In this document: one piece after another, positions 47,701 to 59,056 of the stretch
Numbering within the stretch: position 1 is the first letter of the stretch
How the letters are laid out: each line of letters starts with the position of its first letter
DNA from: Phoenix dactylifera
Lineage: Eukaryota > Streptophyta > Magnoliopsida > Arecales > Arecaceae
DNA: 64,000 bases
Direction: 5' to 3'
Assembly (NCBI RefSeq): GCF_009389715.1
Contig: NC_052405.1
Location: 8,101,194 to 8,165,193, forward strand
Program-made: the position numbers and the translations under genes
The notes under the pieces: generated by a model
What the model saw: only the letters and a program-made list of their open reading frames with translations
Told to the model about the DNA's origin: nothing
The model's database searches: none

Positions 47701-50700
47701 GATCTTTCTAGACACTAAGAAACTCTTTCTTCACAACCAATACCTGAATGACATACTCATACATATGTTGTGCCATGTAGACTTGAATACTCTGGAATAA
47801 ATTAAAGGGTCCAGATTACTTACATCCAACATATGATAGAGAAGGATTTAGCTTTTGATATACATGACTGGTAGCCATAAGGAAAGCAACTTAAGTTTTG
47901 TTTATTCTTTGATATTACTAATTTTTCCTCCCAGATCACAATGTAAAAAAACATGTTAAAACTAACTACCTGAATTTCTGGTTCAGCAACAACATATGGC
48001 TTAAGCAATTTATCTCCAAATGCACGAGAAACTGCAAGAACACCACCAACCCGCCAGGTGCCTGGATAATTTTATCATTATTTAAGAAATCATAGTCAAT
48101 GAGTTTGTGAGCCCATATAAGTAAGAAAATAAGAAAAATAAATATCAATAACTGTCAAATAAATATAGAAACTTTACCTGCCCATATGACGAATCCTCCT
48201 GCATTTTCAATTCGTTGGCGCTCATCAGACCTATCAGGTTTATGATCAATAGACAGAGGAATTGCTGCAGTATGAAGCATAATTATCGGTAGTCAGCAAA
48301 TAAGATGCATGAAAAAAGATAAATGCCTATTATTACTGTCAGCACTCAGCACAGTAACCAAATTTTTTTTGCCTGATTTTATCACCATAAACACAATAAA
48401 AAACATAGCATATGACTTTGATTGTTGTAAACTTGAGCAGTAAAAACCCTGTATAAGTTGCAATGTTTAGACAACCTAACATACTGATGGCAGATTTAAA
48501 AGGGGGCAAAGAATCAGTTTAGCTAATCCAAGAGAGAGTCAAGAATATTCATCTGCTAATCTAAGAGACTCAATTAAAGCATCTTCAGAGACTCAATTAT
48601 TCAGAGTAAGCATAACCACAGGCAGTGCCAGGGTTATGGGGCGATTGAACATGCATTAAACCTCATTTCTACTATAATTATTTGCAGTTTTAAAATAATA
48701 TTCTTTTATCTATTTGCTTATTTATTCATTTATTTTGTGTGTTCGTGTCTTTTAACACAAATACATATTCAAGTTAGTTATAGTAACTTCTGCATATTTA
48801 GGTAACACTATAATGTGCTTAATTATTACTAGAACATAAAACAACCTTCCTTAAATATTTAACCAAACTATTGAATCACAGGAAAAAAAACAAGTAGCAT
48901 TCAAGCAATATTAGTGTGTGTTTGTATAGTCAGGTCAAAAAACATATACATTCGGTTGTTCTACCATAAAGTGCACTATGTCATTTGTCATACATTGAAA
49001 AGTAAAGTTACAATGAAACAATGCTAGAAGATTCTATGGTTAAAGGAAGAGACAGGAGGCTGCAGGCCTGTTGTGATATAGCTAGAAAGCAAATGCAAAA
49101 CTTATAAAGATTATGGTTATCTCATTATAAATTAGTAGTTTCTCCGGTGCTTGTAAGAAAATAGTTTTATTACATCACCATTGCATCACTTTCACTGAAT
49201 TACCCTAGAATTTGCCAATCTCATTTTCTATTGTTTCAGAAAGAGGAAGATCGACCTGAGCCAGACCTAGACGCCACTACTCTGGAATCTCCAACATTTG
49301 CAACAAAAAGTCGATCACCTAACAAAAGGGCAGTTGATGCAGTTGAACCAGCATCTTTCTGCTGACCTTTTTCTTCGTCAATATAAGCAGTATCTGTTTG
49401 TCTAAAAGCTTCAACTGTGACAAATAAAAAAATTATTAAACGTTAGGTGAAATGTGACATGCAAGGGGAAATGCAAATAAGGCAGGAAGAAAGTATAGCA
49501 CTTAAATACACCAACCACAGACCAATAGCTGACTTTGTGTCTTTAATAAAATCTGGATGATTGCTTAAATTTTTGAAAAGGTGATTCTTTAAATATTCTG
49601 CAGCTCGGGGACCTCCATGGCCTACATAGGTGTATAGACATAAACCAAGCAAGAAAAAGTAAGAGAATGTACCAGTAACATAACAAGTCTAAAATCTCCA
49701 TGACCTTACACTACATCTAATTTCCAAAACATAAGGGGAAGCCAGGCGATGGTAAGACATAAAACAGAATATAATATCATCAAAATCCCACTTACAACTG
49801 AATTAAGCACTCAGCTGCAAGTTTTTGAACAAATTATCTGATCAAAGTAGACATACTAAAGGGATATGCAAAGAAATTTAATCATACCATCAAATACACC
49901 AAAGAATGCAACCATCTGATCATCAACTTCTGCTATCCTTGTCTCATAAAAATCTTCCATTGATGCTCTTTTACCCTTAAAAGTGGAATATCCATAACTG
50001 AACCTCACATTTTTGGATCCAATGAGGAAGCTGTCAACCAAAACGATCATTTTTGAATATTACCGTCTCCATGTAATTGATATACAAATTCTAGATCAAA
50101 TATGTAAATTTGGTATGTGATAATCAATTGCATAACCCATTCCATGCCAATGGAAAACATAACTGATGATCAAAATATAGATAGTGCAATTTTCTGGAGG
50201 CTCAGTACCATTAAATAAAACAATACATCTGAAATGCTCAAGGCATATAAAATATTTCTCATGGGACTGAGAACCCAGAGATGAAAGATCTGCAAGCACT
50301 AATAGATTATCTTGCAGGATTACTCAGGTGTAAATGGACATAAATCCCTGAAAATAGGTAATGCTTATCGAGAGACTTTATAAGTCATGCTCTCATGCAG
50401 TCGCATGCTCTCATGTAGTCATGCTTACATTTTGCCGCAATCTAACATCACTGCAACAAAACCGGTCGGAATGTTCCATCAGAAAAAGTCCCATATAAGA
50501 GACTTATTCCAACATATCTACTGCAAAGACTGCTTGGAGTTAAAAAGAAGGTTTTTTCTTTTTTTCTTCTTGCAATTCACTTGTTTAGTCCCCTTCAAAT
50601 TACTCCCACATCCAACCAGAACATCAATCTTAGTTCTACCAATTTTCATATTTTTTGGCCCACAAGATCCAACTATCTTTTATATTCAAAAGAAGTAAAA

Positions 50701-51066
50701 AATAGAAAATCATGAGCAAAAGCAGACCATATCCAAAATCCAACACACCAAAAAACAAAAGTCTTAAGGAAATCCAACAAATTCATAATCGAAACAAAAT
50801 TCACCAAAAAAGCAAACGAAGACCACATGATTCCAATCAAAAACAGAAACAAAGCGAAATATGAAATTCTTGACGAAGAGAGGAGAGCGAAAGAGACAAA
50901 CGAAGACCTCATGATTCCAATCAAAAACAGAAACAAAGCGAAATATGAAATTCTTGACGAAGAGAGGAGAGCGAGAGAAAGGTGGGCCGGGGGGGGGGGG
51001 GCGTTGGGGGATGTGCCTGATTCCGCCGCCGCTGAAGAGGGGGCCGGGATCCGATTTCTGATTCAT
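44758..51066 (-). CDS. Protein phosphatase 2C, PP2C11 (At1g43900)-like (8 exons, 276 aa)
   Basis: Minus-strand exons: 51017-51066, 49888-50030, 49523-49621, 49256-49414, 48178-48264, 47970-48061, 45937-46008, 44758-44886. The total is 831 nt and the phases close. PP2C enzymes are monomeric Mg/Mn-dependent Ser/Thr phosphatases. Visible motifs are '[18 protein letters not shown]', 'FFGVFDGHGG' (metal ligands D64 and G65), 'DAGSTA', '[15 protein letters not shown]', '[18 protein letters not shown]', '[13 protein letters not shown]', '[12 protein letters not shown]' (D225) and '[13 protein letters not shown]' (D264). Every catalytic aspartate is present. The wording '[11 protein letters not shown]', 'GLWNV' and 'DAETSARKL' matches the At1g43900 group from memory. 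The first exon is the weak point: the only phase-compatible donor I see after ATG 51064-51066 is AG|GCACAT, a GC donor. The next 200 bp are a C-run and an 84-bp duplication. An alternative first exon is possible. No transit peptide is clear in this short N-terminus. Confidence 0.9.
44986..45014. repeat. (GA)n microsatellite in PP2C intron 7
   Basis: About 14 GA units lie roughly 100 bp inside the last intron, close to the acceptor of exon 8. On the transcribed strand this is a CT tract and could serve as an upstream pyrimidine tract. Confidence 0.93.
50813..50980. repeat. 84-bp tandem duplication in PP2C intron 1
   Basis: The block beginning 'caaacgaagacc' at 50813 recurs at 50897 with two or three differences and runs to 'agagaggagagcga'. 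Both copies lie just inside the first intron, next to a run of 13 G at 50989-51001. Confidence 0.92.
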
Positions 51067-53394
51067 GGTCGCTGCTCGGCTCTCGTCATCCCACGGAAGA
51101 GCGGTGACCGGACCTCCTCCCCCTTCCAGACACGGCTTTCCTTATTCCAAAGAAAGGGGCAACGCTTCCGATCCCCCACTCTGCCCTCGTTCTTTCCACC
51201 ACCGACGAATAAGGAGAAAAGAAACGATAATGTGAAAGGAGCCCGTCCGTTTTTTCCTTCAGTTCTTCGTTCAAAATTTTAGGGTTTTTTCGTTCCGGAC
51301 AAGACAGGAAGTCAGCAGGATCGGATGCTAAATTTAGGTCGGATACAGTGTGTTCTTGATACAACAGGAGCTTGCCACGTACGCAGATATCCTTTCTTTT
51401 TTGGGGGTGGGGGGGGTGGTGGTTGGGGGGCGGGGGGCTGAATTGGCACGTCGACAACTGAACACGGCGTATAAGATTACGAATTCGACGCGTAAAATTG
51501 CTTAAGAAGGTGAATTTTTAAAACGAGCAAATTCTTTTATATTATCGTGCCTTGTGGGTTCAAGTGCTTTCCTTAAAATGTGCTTAAAAGGGACCAACTT
51601 TCAACTTTTGCAAGAAATGTAACATTTCAATAAATTTGGGGGAAGCTTTTGAATGTTACATGATGCTTTATCCTTTTAGATCATGGGTCCAAGTTTTGTT
51701 GATCATGGAGCATTACAGAACCTATATTTTTGAGAAGATGGCATTTTATACGACACAAATTAGCCATACATCTTTTGAACCAAGTTTATTACAAAGGTGT
51801 TTCTAAATAGAAATCAGGCATCACATAAAGGAGCTAAGATATGCCCCATCTTACCCATAATAATGAAGGGCCGAAGAAACACATCTTTGCCACCAAGGTG
51901 GTAGCACATATAGAACAAGGCATTAGCTTCCACCGGGGAGGATCAGGTTCGAAATGCGCGGGCATCGATTAAATTCGGAGACCAATGATGGCTAACGCTA
52001 AAGTTGATCCAAAATAGTTAATCTTTGATGGTTATAGACTTTTATGCTTAAAACCTCCTAGACTTCTGTGGATTCGCAATATGAGCCATGTTAATCCAAA
52101 TCCATTAAACCAAACGGAAATATGCTAAGATACACTCTGATTTATTGTTGCTGATCCTATGTGGATCTTCTTTTTCAATAATTTTACTTTTATTTTTGTT
52201 ATTTATTTATTTATTTTTCATGGTAAACAAGCACACATGCAATGAATTGTGAAATAGAACATGGTCCTCCTCCACGCACCCCTGGCCCCAAACTCTGAAG
52301 CGGAATTAAGTCCCAGGTATCTGCTATTAACCATCTAGAACTCTAACAATTTACTAAGTTAGCACCTCGTAAATTGCGAGGATTTGATTGAGATAACTCT
52401 CTAATTGTTGAGGACAATTGGGCTTACGTATTTCAATGGTTCACCATTTTTCGTAGTCCTATGCTTAGCCAAAACTCTGGATACCTTTACAGGTTAAACT
52501 CTTACCAAGATGGTTGAAAACTTGATGCTTTAATGATAAAATGGCCTGAAATAAAGAGTGTAATAAAGGAACTGTAAGCTTATGTACATTGTGATTACCA
52601 ACCAAGCCTGGACCCATGATACGTACTTTGCTTCATTATGCTTTATTTTGGAAGAGGTTGCAAGGTTGTGTGTGAAGTTTTGCAGTGACTTGGTGAATGC
52701 TGAAGATTTGCTGGCACAAATTGCAAGGTTAGAAATAGTATGCCTTGCATCAATCACCATGAGGCTGGCTGGAGGAAAGGCTCATCCCCTTTAAGAGGGG
52801 CCAAAAAACGTACATATATATAAATCTTACATATTAAGAAAATGCCATCTTCACGAATCTTATATACCAACAAAGATGAAGCTGCCATGTACATAAAGTC
52901 TACTATACTCACAAAGAAGCCAATACATAGTTGATAACGACTTTAGTCTGACATGCTAAAAGTCTGCACAAACTGATATGATGAGAATAGATCTGATGAG
53001 CTCAAGAATCTCATAGAAAATGTCAGACTAAAAAATTTATGACTTTTAGATACCAGACATCACCCCACACACCTTGGCAAGCCAAAATTTTAGTTCCAGT
53101 GCGTGGAACTATTTAAGTCTTTTGTATCTTAATGCTAATTAGAACAGATAGCTGGGTAGAATGGACATCTTGAATACTGACAACAATGGAAGATGGAAAG
53201 AATAATCGATGTAGAATGATCAAGAAACATATAATTTTTATGGCATTATTATTGTTGTCACTATCAGTATTCTTGACTTTAAGATTTGAAGAATACTGAC
53301 TAATCCACACCGAAGTTCTTGGTGCTTCAAGACATCAGAAATTAATTCAAGATTCCTTAACAGACAACACAAGGGTCAAAGGCTGATTTCTCTG

Positions 53395-53520
53395 TTATAT
53401 ATCCCTTGCCATTCTATCCCTGTCAAGGATAGAATTCTCTGCCAAGGGATAACTCCAGAAATCACTACCATCAGCATACCAGAAGCGTGCAGCCATCTCC
53501 TCAATCATAACAGTTCCCAT
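53395..53520 (-). other. Unassigned 41-codon coding-like ORF
   Basis: ATG at 53518-53520 opens a 41-residue frame ending in TAA at 53395-53397. Its interior 'FWYADGSDFWSYPLAENS' and end 'DRDRMARDI' look protein-like: aromatic and charged, with little low complexity. An in-frame TAA lies directly upstream of the ATG. It may be a small peptide gene, or the final exon of a minus-strand transcript through the acceptor-like 'ATGATTGAG' inside it. I do not recognise a family. Confidence 0.3.
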
Positions 53521-55554
53521 TTACAGTGAACTTCTAGGGAAAGCAATAAATTTTATAAAAATGTTCCTTCTGCTGACCAAGGAACAACCTAAAGCATTGC
53601 CACTCCAAGCAATTTGCTTGAGAGGAAAGCATAATGGCCATTCAGCAACGCCGCTGGTCAGAAGAAATGATTTTGCAGTGTTTGCTGCGGTTGGAAACCT
53701 GCAATCTAAAGACTTAGAGGCCTTAACTACCAAAAGGAAAAAAAAAAAGTCTTTGAGGCCTTAAGTTACCATTTAAGAAAAGCGATACGAGGTCCAATCC
53801 TATTACCAAAATGTTTCCTTCGCAATTCATAACCAGTATGCCACGTGTCACAAGGAGGATGATTCTTGATACCCCATTCATGAGTTGATCAACCTAGCAA
53901 ATCACACCAATCTCATCATGCCATGTGGCACAACAACCTTGCAAGGAAAATTTTTTGTTGCCAGTGTTGGGTCCTGTAGCATGACTCCCATATGATTTGT
54001 ATAGATGATTTCTCAGACTAGTTAGCAGAGTGAACGAAGGGGTTTCAGAACCGAAAGCTGCAAGACAAGAATAATGATAATCGGCTCAAAGATTGGCTAT
54101 CAGGAGCACAAAAGATAGGACATCACTAATACTACGATTATTGGCTGCCATTTTGAGTTGTTTAATGACTGAAACCATGAACACAAATTTTCTTGCACTT
54201 TTTCCTTTTGTTTCGGTTCACCTCTTTTTTTCCACCTTTTTAAGTTGTCACCAATAAATGGAAATGGTCAATACTGCCAGTCTTAACTTACTAGTTCCTG
54301 AAATTGGTTGATAAGACCAGCTTGAACTTACTAGCTCCTGAAATTAAGGACAAGGCCAAGGACTAGAACAAAAACACGAGCAGCATAGACATTGAAATAA
54401 ACACTCATCTCAGCCTATATACCTGGACCACTGAAATTATCTGAACCTACCATCATCCAACATTCAGCATCAGCCAGAGCAGAAGAAAAAGGCCACTTTA
54501 AAACCATATGAAAAACCATTTTATTGGGCCAGAATAACTTGATAAAGAAACAGAATGATGAACAAACTAACATAAGAAACAAGACGCTAAAAAACCTAAA
54601 ACTTGAAGGATCACCAAGCAAACCAAAACAATTAGAAACCGGCCAAACATGGCCACAAGTGTGCTGCCAAATTTTATACTGTGAGTCAATTGTTGCAAAA
54701 TAGCATCCACTAGTTAAAACCATTCTATAGATAAATGAAAAACAAAGAAAGAAAGATTTATCTTTTTAATTCATCACCATAATTTATACGAAGGGGGGCG
54801 CTGGAGTTTCTGATTATGTGCACAAAACCATTTCATTTGATTGAAAGTTTTGTAGCTATTGTCAAGCCACATTCTAAAACCTTTTCTCGCTATACTAAAT
54901 ACTTTACCATAAAACCAAGTATCTGCCATCCCATAAGCAAAGGGTGTTACTATGAGTTGCATGTATGACTCACAAGGCCAATGTCCAAGGTTCAACCCTG
55001 GAGTAAATGGGAAATGAGCAATATTATTCAAACCATCCAATGGATGTTGGAGTTTTGTACACTCCAAAATAAGAAGTGATAAAAACTAAGAAATCACTAA
55101 TGAACACAATAAAAGAAGACAGTTAAGCAAGAATGTTTCAAATTCTCTAAGAGTATGGTAGAATTAGTTCTGTAGGAAAGATACATCAGCCAAAAGTCGG
55201 ATGTAATACATTATCAAAATGGATAGGGATCTGCTAGTTTATGCTATTAGGCTACCAACACAGGCAATTGCTAAAGGAGCCAGTGGAACTTAGAATGGTA
55301 ATAGACAAGCAGAACAAGAGTGTTTTTGCAATTCAAAAAAGGTATAACGGATGAAGGGAGAGAGAGAAAGAAGAAATGATGACAGCAATAAGACACTTAA
55401 AAATTAGAAAGAATGATAACCTTATTGAATAGAGGTAAAAAATACAAGCTCTACGGATCTAATTCTATGCTATTCCCTGTCTATTATATTACCGAATAAA
55501 ACTAACGACCACTTTGTTTTTAGAAAGTAATTGCAAAAATCAAAGTCAAAAACA

Positions 55555-55740
55555 AGATACGCCATACTGTACCGAATCAGACGGTTCAGAGTGTACCATA
55601 CTGTACGGATTCGGTACCGGTATTGCGGTATGGGGGGTGTATCAATACTCGGTATACTAAACCGGCCTCCGTATCGGGCGTACTGACATAGTAACAACGT
55701 GGCACTGGTACAAGGCTCGAAACTGAGATGGCATATCTTG
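55555..55740 (-). repeat. GTAC-rich dispersed repeat, copy D
   Basis: The block contains 'cggtaccggtattgcggtat', 'gtaccatactgtac' and 'ctggtacaaggctcgaaac'. It is the reverse complement of copy B (15290-15470) and runs the same way as copy A (8366-8545). It is not part of any gene I can define. Confidence 0.7.
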
Positions 55741-56494
55741 GTCAAAAGTGCCATGCATAAAATACTATAATAGAATCATGATGAAGTAAAAAGGAAAAGA
55801 GAACGTCAGATGCTAGAAGCATAAGACCAATGCAGAGACAAGTAAATCATAACTATAAACTATATGAGGTATTAAAGTATCACAATTATATTGGAACACT
55901 GAACAACTTACAACAACTACAGCAACTAAGTAGCTTTATATTTCCTATGAAGCACATAATGGTTTAGAAGTACCGGTCAAGTTGTTAGTAACATGGCATA
56001 CAAAAAATTTCACTTTGAGTATAAAGTGTCATGAGGACTCAGGTATTTCACAACTCTAATTATGGTGCAAGCAATGTGAGGTAAAGCTTTTAACTTATCA
56101 TTTAGGAAGTTATCACTTTGAAAATGAATATCCACAAAAATTGGTTCAAGATCTCAGATCAAACTCTCTTAACAACATGGATACAACATTTTCTGTCAAT
56201 AAAATCCTTGGGCAAAGGGATGCCCTTCGGCAACAAAAAATTTAATTATGTGCTCATTTTAAGAAAATAATGTAAGAAAAGATGATTACACCAAGTAATT
56301 AGGAATACTCTTTCTTTAACAAGGAAAGAGACCAGGAAAAATTATATATTGCTCTCCTGTTTCAAACAATTATCTCATGTTCTCATGCTTGTGGTTATAA
56401 TTCCAATTCCAATTCAATGCTGCCAAACAAACCCTACCTGATTTACTGATTTCAACTTTGGTTCTCAAATTAAATGCGTATCAAATCACCCAAA

Positions 56495-56879
56495 GCCCTG
56501 TTAGGATGGAGAGGGTTTTGGAGAGAAGAGAAGAGGAAAAGAGGAGAGAAAGTAAAAATCCCTTGTTTGGTTGGGAGAAATCCAATCTATCATTTGCTAA
56601 GGAGAGAAGAGAAAGTGCAACTCCCTGATTAGGATAGTCAAGTGGGAAAGAAAAGAAAAGAAATGGAGAGAGGTATTATCCCTCCAACCCCCTCCCTCTT
56701 TTGAAATCTGTCCAAAAGTGGAGAAATTTGGAGAGAAAAGAAACTCTCCTTCTCTCCTCTTGTTTCCAAGGTTCTCTTCTGTCCTCTTGGTCCAAGGTTC
56801 TCTTTTCTTCTTTTCTCTTTGATTCCCTCGGTTCCCTTCTTTTCTTTTTTCTCCTCCCCAGTGTATCCAAACAGGATCT
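56495..56879. mobile_element. GA-rich TIR element (possible MITE)
   Basis: The left end 'ccctgttaggatggagaggg' pairs with the reversed right end 'gatcctgtttggatacactg'. The left half is GA-rich and the right half CT-rich, so the whole element could fold into a long imperfect hairpin. 'cccttgtttggttggga' recurs inside. No transposase frame. Target duplication not clear. Confidence 0.45.
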
Positions 56880-57167
56880 AAGTACTCCTGACCACAGCAC
56901 TCAGGACAACCCACTTAAACTAATGTACATTAGAAGGGAGAACAACTAATATGAAACAATAAATTTCAATTAAGACCAATTTTATTATTAGTGAAGTGGA
57001 GGGAGTTATACAACTTGTTAAAAAGATGAATTAAAAGTTCAACTGTAATAACATCCAACGGAAGTCTGATATCTTAAAAAATCAGTTGATTACCACCATA
57101 CATGGTGGTCCATTTACAAACACAAATTGCCATATCATTAAATAAAACACATACAATTAAGAAATTC

Positions 57168-57665
57168 CTAAGTAAGGGTGATGAAGTGTTGCAAGGAACT
57201 GACCAAGCTTGGAGGCCAATGCTTAGTTTCTCTTACATATGAAAGATCAGTATAGTGAGGATCCAAAAGAGTGGCGATTGCGAACTGGTTCTCGGCCAGC
57301 AATGGTGCATGCTTGTCCGCATACAACGCCGCGGCAAGAGCTGCATGAATCTCTGCAGCACATCCCATATCACACAATAAACAACCATAATAAACCAATG
57401 TGTACATGTCCATCATTAAAATTGCGAGCCTATATCCCAGCAGAGGCTGTACCAGGGTATCCTTTCAATGAAATGGAGACATCCTCCATCTCGGCGATTG
57501 CTTCCTCTCTGTCTCCGATCTCATATAGCGCTAATGCCCTTCCAACTCTCGCATACTCCGAGAACGCGAAGTCCTTGTAATCTCTAATCACCTGAAGCCA
57601 TAAAAATCGGATCTTTAGGGACTTTTAGCGTATATTTCCACTGGAATCTATCAATTTTCCAGTCC

Positions 57666-57697
<32 letters not shown>

Positions 57698-58060
57698 GGG
57701 GGGGGGGGGAGGGAGGGAGGGTACGAGAGAAAAGTAGTCGAGAGCTTGGGGAAAGTCGCCCTTGGCCTGGAAGTCGCGGGCGAGGTCGAGGAGTTGGGTG
57801 GCGTCGGAGACGCGGCCGGAGAGGGCGGCGCTGGCGTTCTTCTCGGAATCGGAGAGGGGATCGTAAGAGGGGGCAGGGGCGGCGGCGGAGGTTGGGGTGG
57901 AGAGGAGGATGGAGAGAGGGAGGGAAAGCAGGAGGCTTCTCCGTCTCCAAGTCCTGCTGCTCGCTGCTGGGAAGAAGGAGCGGGCCTTGGCTTTGAGGGA
58001 TGGAGTGGGGTTGAGGAGGTGGGAAAGGAAAGGACCGTGGTTTCCACTAGAGGTCCTCAT
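57168..58060 (-). CDS. Chloroplast-targeted TPR-like protein, probably thylakoid lumen (3 exons, 219 aa)
   Basis: Minus-strand exons: 57725-58060, 57453-57591, 57168-57352. The phases close to 660 nt with TAG. The N-terminus is Ser/Arg-rich without acidic residues up to about residue 66, as in a chloroplast transit peptide. It then has 'TWRRRSLLLSLPLSILLS' and 'TPTSAAA', an Arg cluster, hydrophobic core and Ala-rich cleavage site resembling a Tat-type lumen signal. The mature part has helical TPR-like repeats: 'ATQLLDLARDFQAKGDFPQA', 'EYARVGRALALYEIGDREEA' and 'IHAALAAALYADKHAPLLAE'. The conserved end is 'ETKHWPPSLVSSLQHFITLT'. Plant homologues are annotated only as TPR-like superfamily proteins as far as I recall, so a scaffold or assembly role is inference. 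The ATG at 58060 is the first in frame. Intron 1 is only 133 bp and half of it is a (CT)n/poly-C repeat. Confidence 0.88.
57666..57709. repeat. Compound (GA)n and poly-G tract inside TPR-gene intron 1
   Basis: About 11 GA units run into 23 consecutive G, then GGGA repeats to 57720. On the sense (minus) strand the intron therefore opens with TCCC repeats, a poly-C run and CT repeats, starting within a few bases of the GTACCC donor. Confidence 0.95.
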
Positions 58061-58106
58061 CGCCGGCTGCCGCAATTCAATGGGTGGCTGGTTTCACTCT
58101 CCCTTG

Positions 58107-58115
58107 TTTTATATA
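58107..58115 (-). promoter_or_regulatory. Probable TATA box of the TPR gene
   Basis: On the minus strand the sequence reads TATATAAAA, 47-55 bases upstream of the ATG at 58060. A start of transcription about 30 bases downstream would give a very short leader of about 20 bases. Confidence 0.5.
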
Positions 58116-59056
58116 TTTATTCTTGTGAAAAGTTAAGCTGAAATTCCAAAAATAATTGAAATCTACTTTGACTCAGCAACTGGAGCTAGTGAAATACTCT
58201 CAAATTATTCATCATTTTCTCATTGGCTTGATGTGTCTTCAAATTTTTATGGGATCGTTCTATGAAGTTAATCCAGCTAAACTGCTCCAGAATGCTCTCA
58301 AAAAGAGGATAACTTCTGCACTACTACTGTTTTTTTTTGTTAATCCAAATATCTATTTGAGAGGACGAGGTGGAGCTTTGCGCCTCCTCTTTTATAAAAA
58401 AAAATAATTATTATCTTGTTTCTCGTTGGCTTGTGATATAGTTTTATTCTATTTTATTTATATTAATAAAAATATATACACATACTATTTATTTATTTAT
58501 TTATATTTTTGAGGGCTGGCCTTCGAATGTGGATCAGCAGGATATGTTACTGCCATTACTTTAACCATATCCTTTTTTTTTTTTTGGCCAATGCTACTTT
58601 GTTGCCATTATTCATTATTTATTTATTTATTTCCGACCAACAAATATAACAGAGCAATATGAAGGAGCGTACAAGCCTCATATCATCATTTCTTTTTCCT
58701 ATAACAAATAAACCCAAATATATCTTATTGTTGCAATGCCCAATATATCTTTGCACGTAGATTTCACATAACCCCATAATGACTGATAGCGCGTCTCCTG
58801 CCAGAGAGCCATATAACTCGATTGTATGCAGCAATATGAGCACAATGCAGCGATTGGATCGTGTGATGATTCAAACTGAAAGGTGATTTAATGAGCTGTT
58901 TGGGCCCAGTAAGATCAGCTGCCTTACATGTCAAGGCGAAAAATTTAAAAGACTGAAAGCCCCTAAACCAATAAGTTTTAATGAGAGTAACTAAATAAAG
59001 GGCTTGCAGTCATTCCGCATTTAAAAAAAAATTATTTGGACAAACTATGGTTTAGA

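Larger units (their letters stand above)
51067..57167. other. Spacer between PP2C and TPR genes
   Basis: The left 300 bases are GC-rich PP2C leader and promoter. A poly-G/GT-rich stretch lies at 51403-51437. I find no full gene in the rest. It holds one small coding-like ORF (53395-53520), GTAC repeat copy D (55555-55740) and a TIR element (56495-56879). Frames at 54415-54723 and 54774-55067 on the minus strand look like chance openings. Confidence 0.5.

Noticed and set aside
54774..55067. 97-codon minus-strand frame with a tRNA-like 'ggttcaaccc' on the opposite strand
   Set aside because: No tRNA cloverleaf forms, no box A is seen and the frame has no family resemblance.
57625..58047. Proline-rich 140-codon frame overlapping TPR exon 1
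   Set aside because: It is a shifted frame of the GC-rich transit-peptide exon running into the poly-C intron; the TPR frame joins conserved exons.
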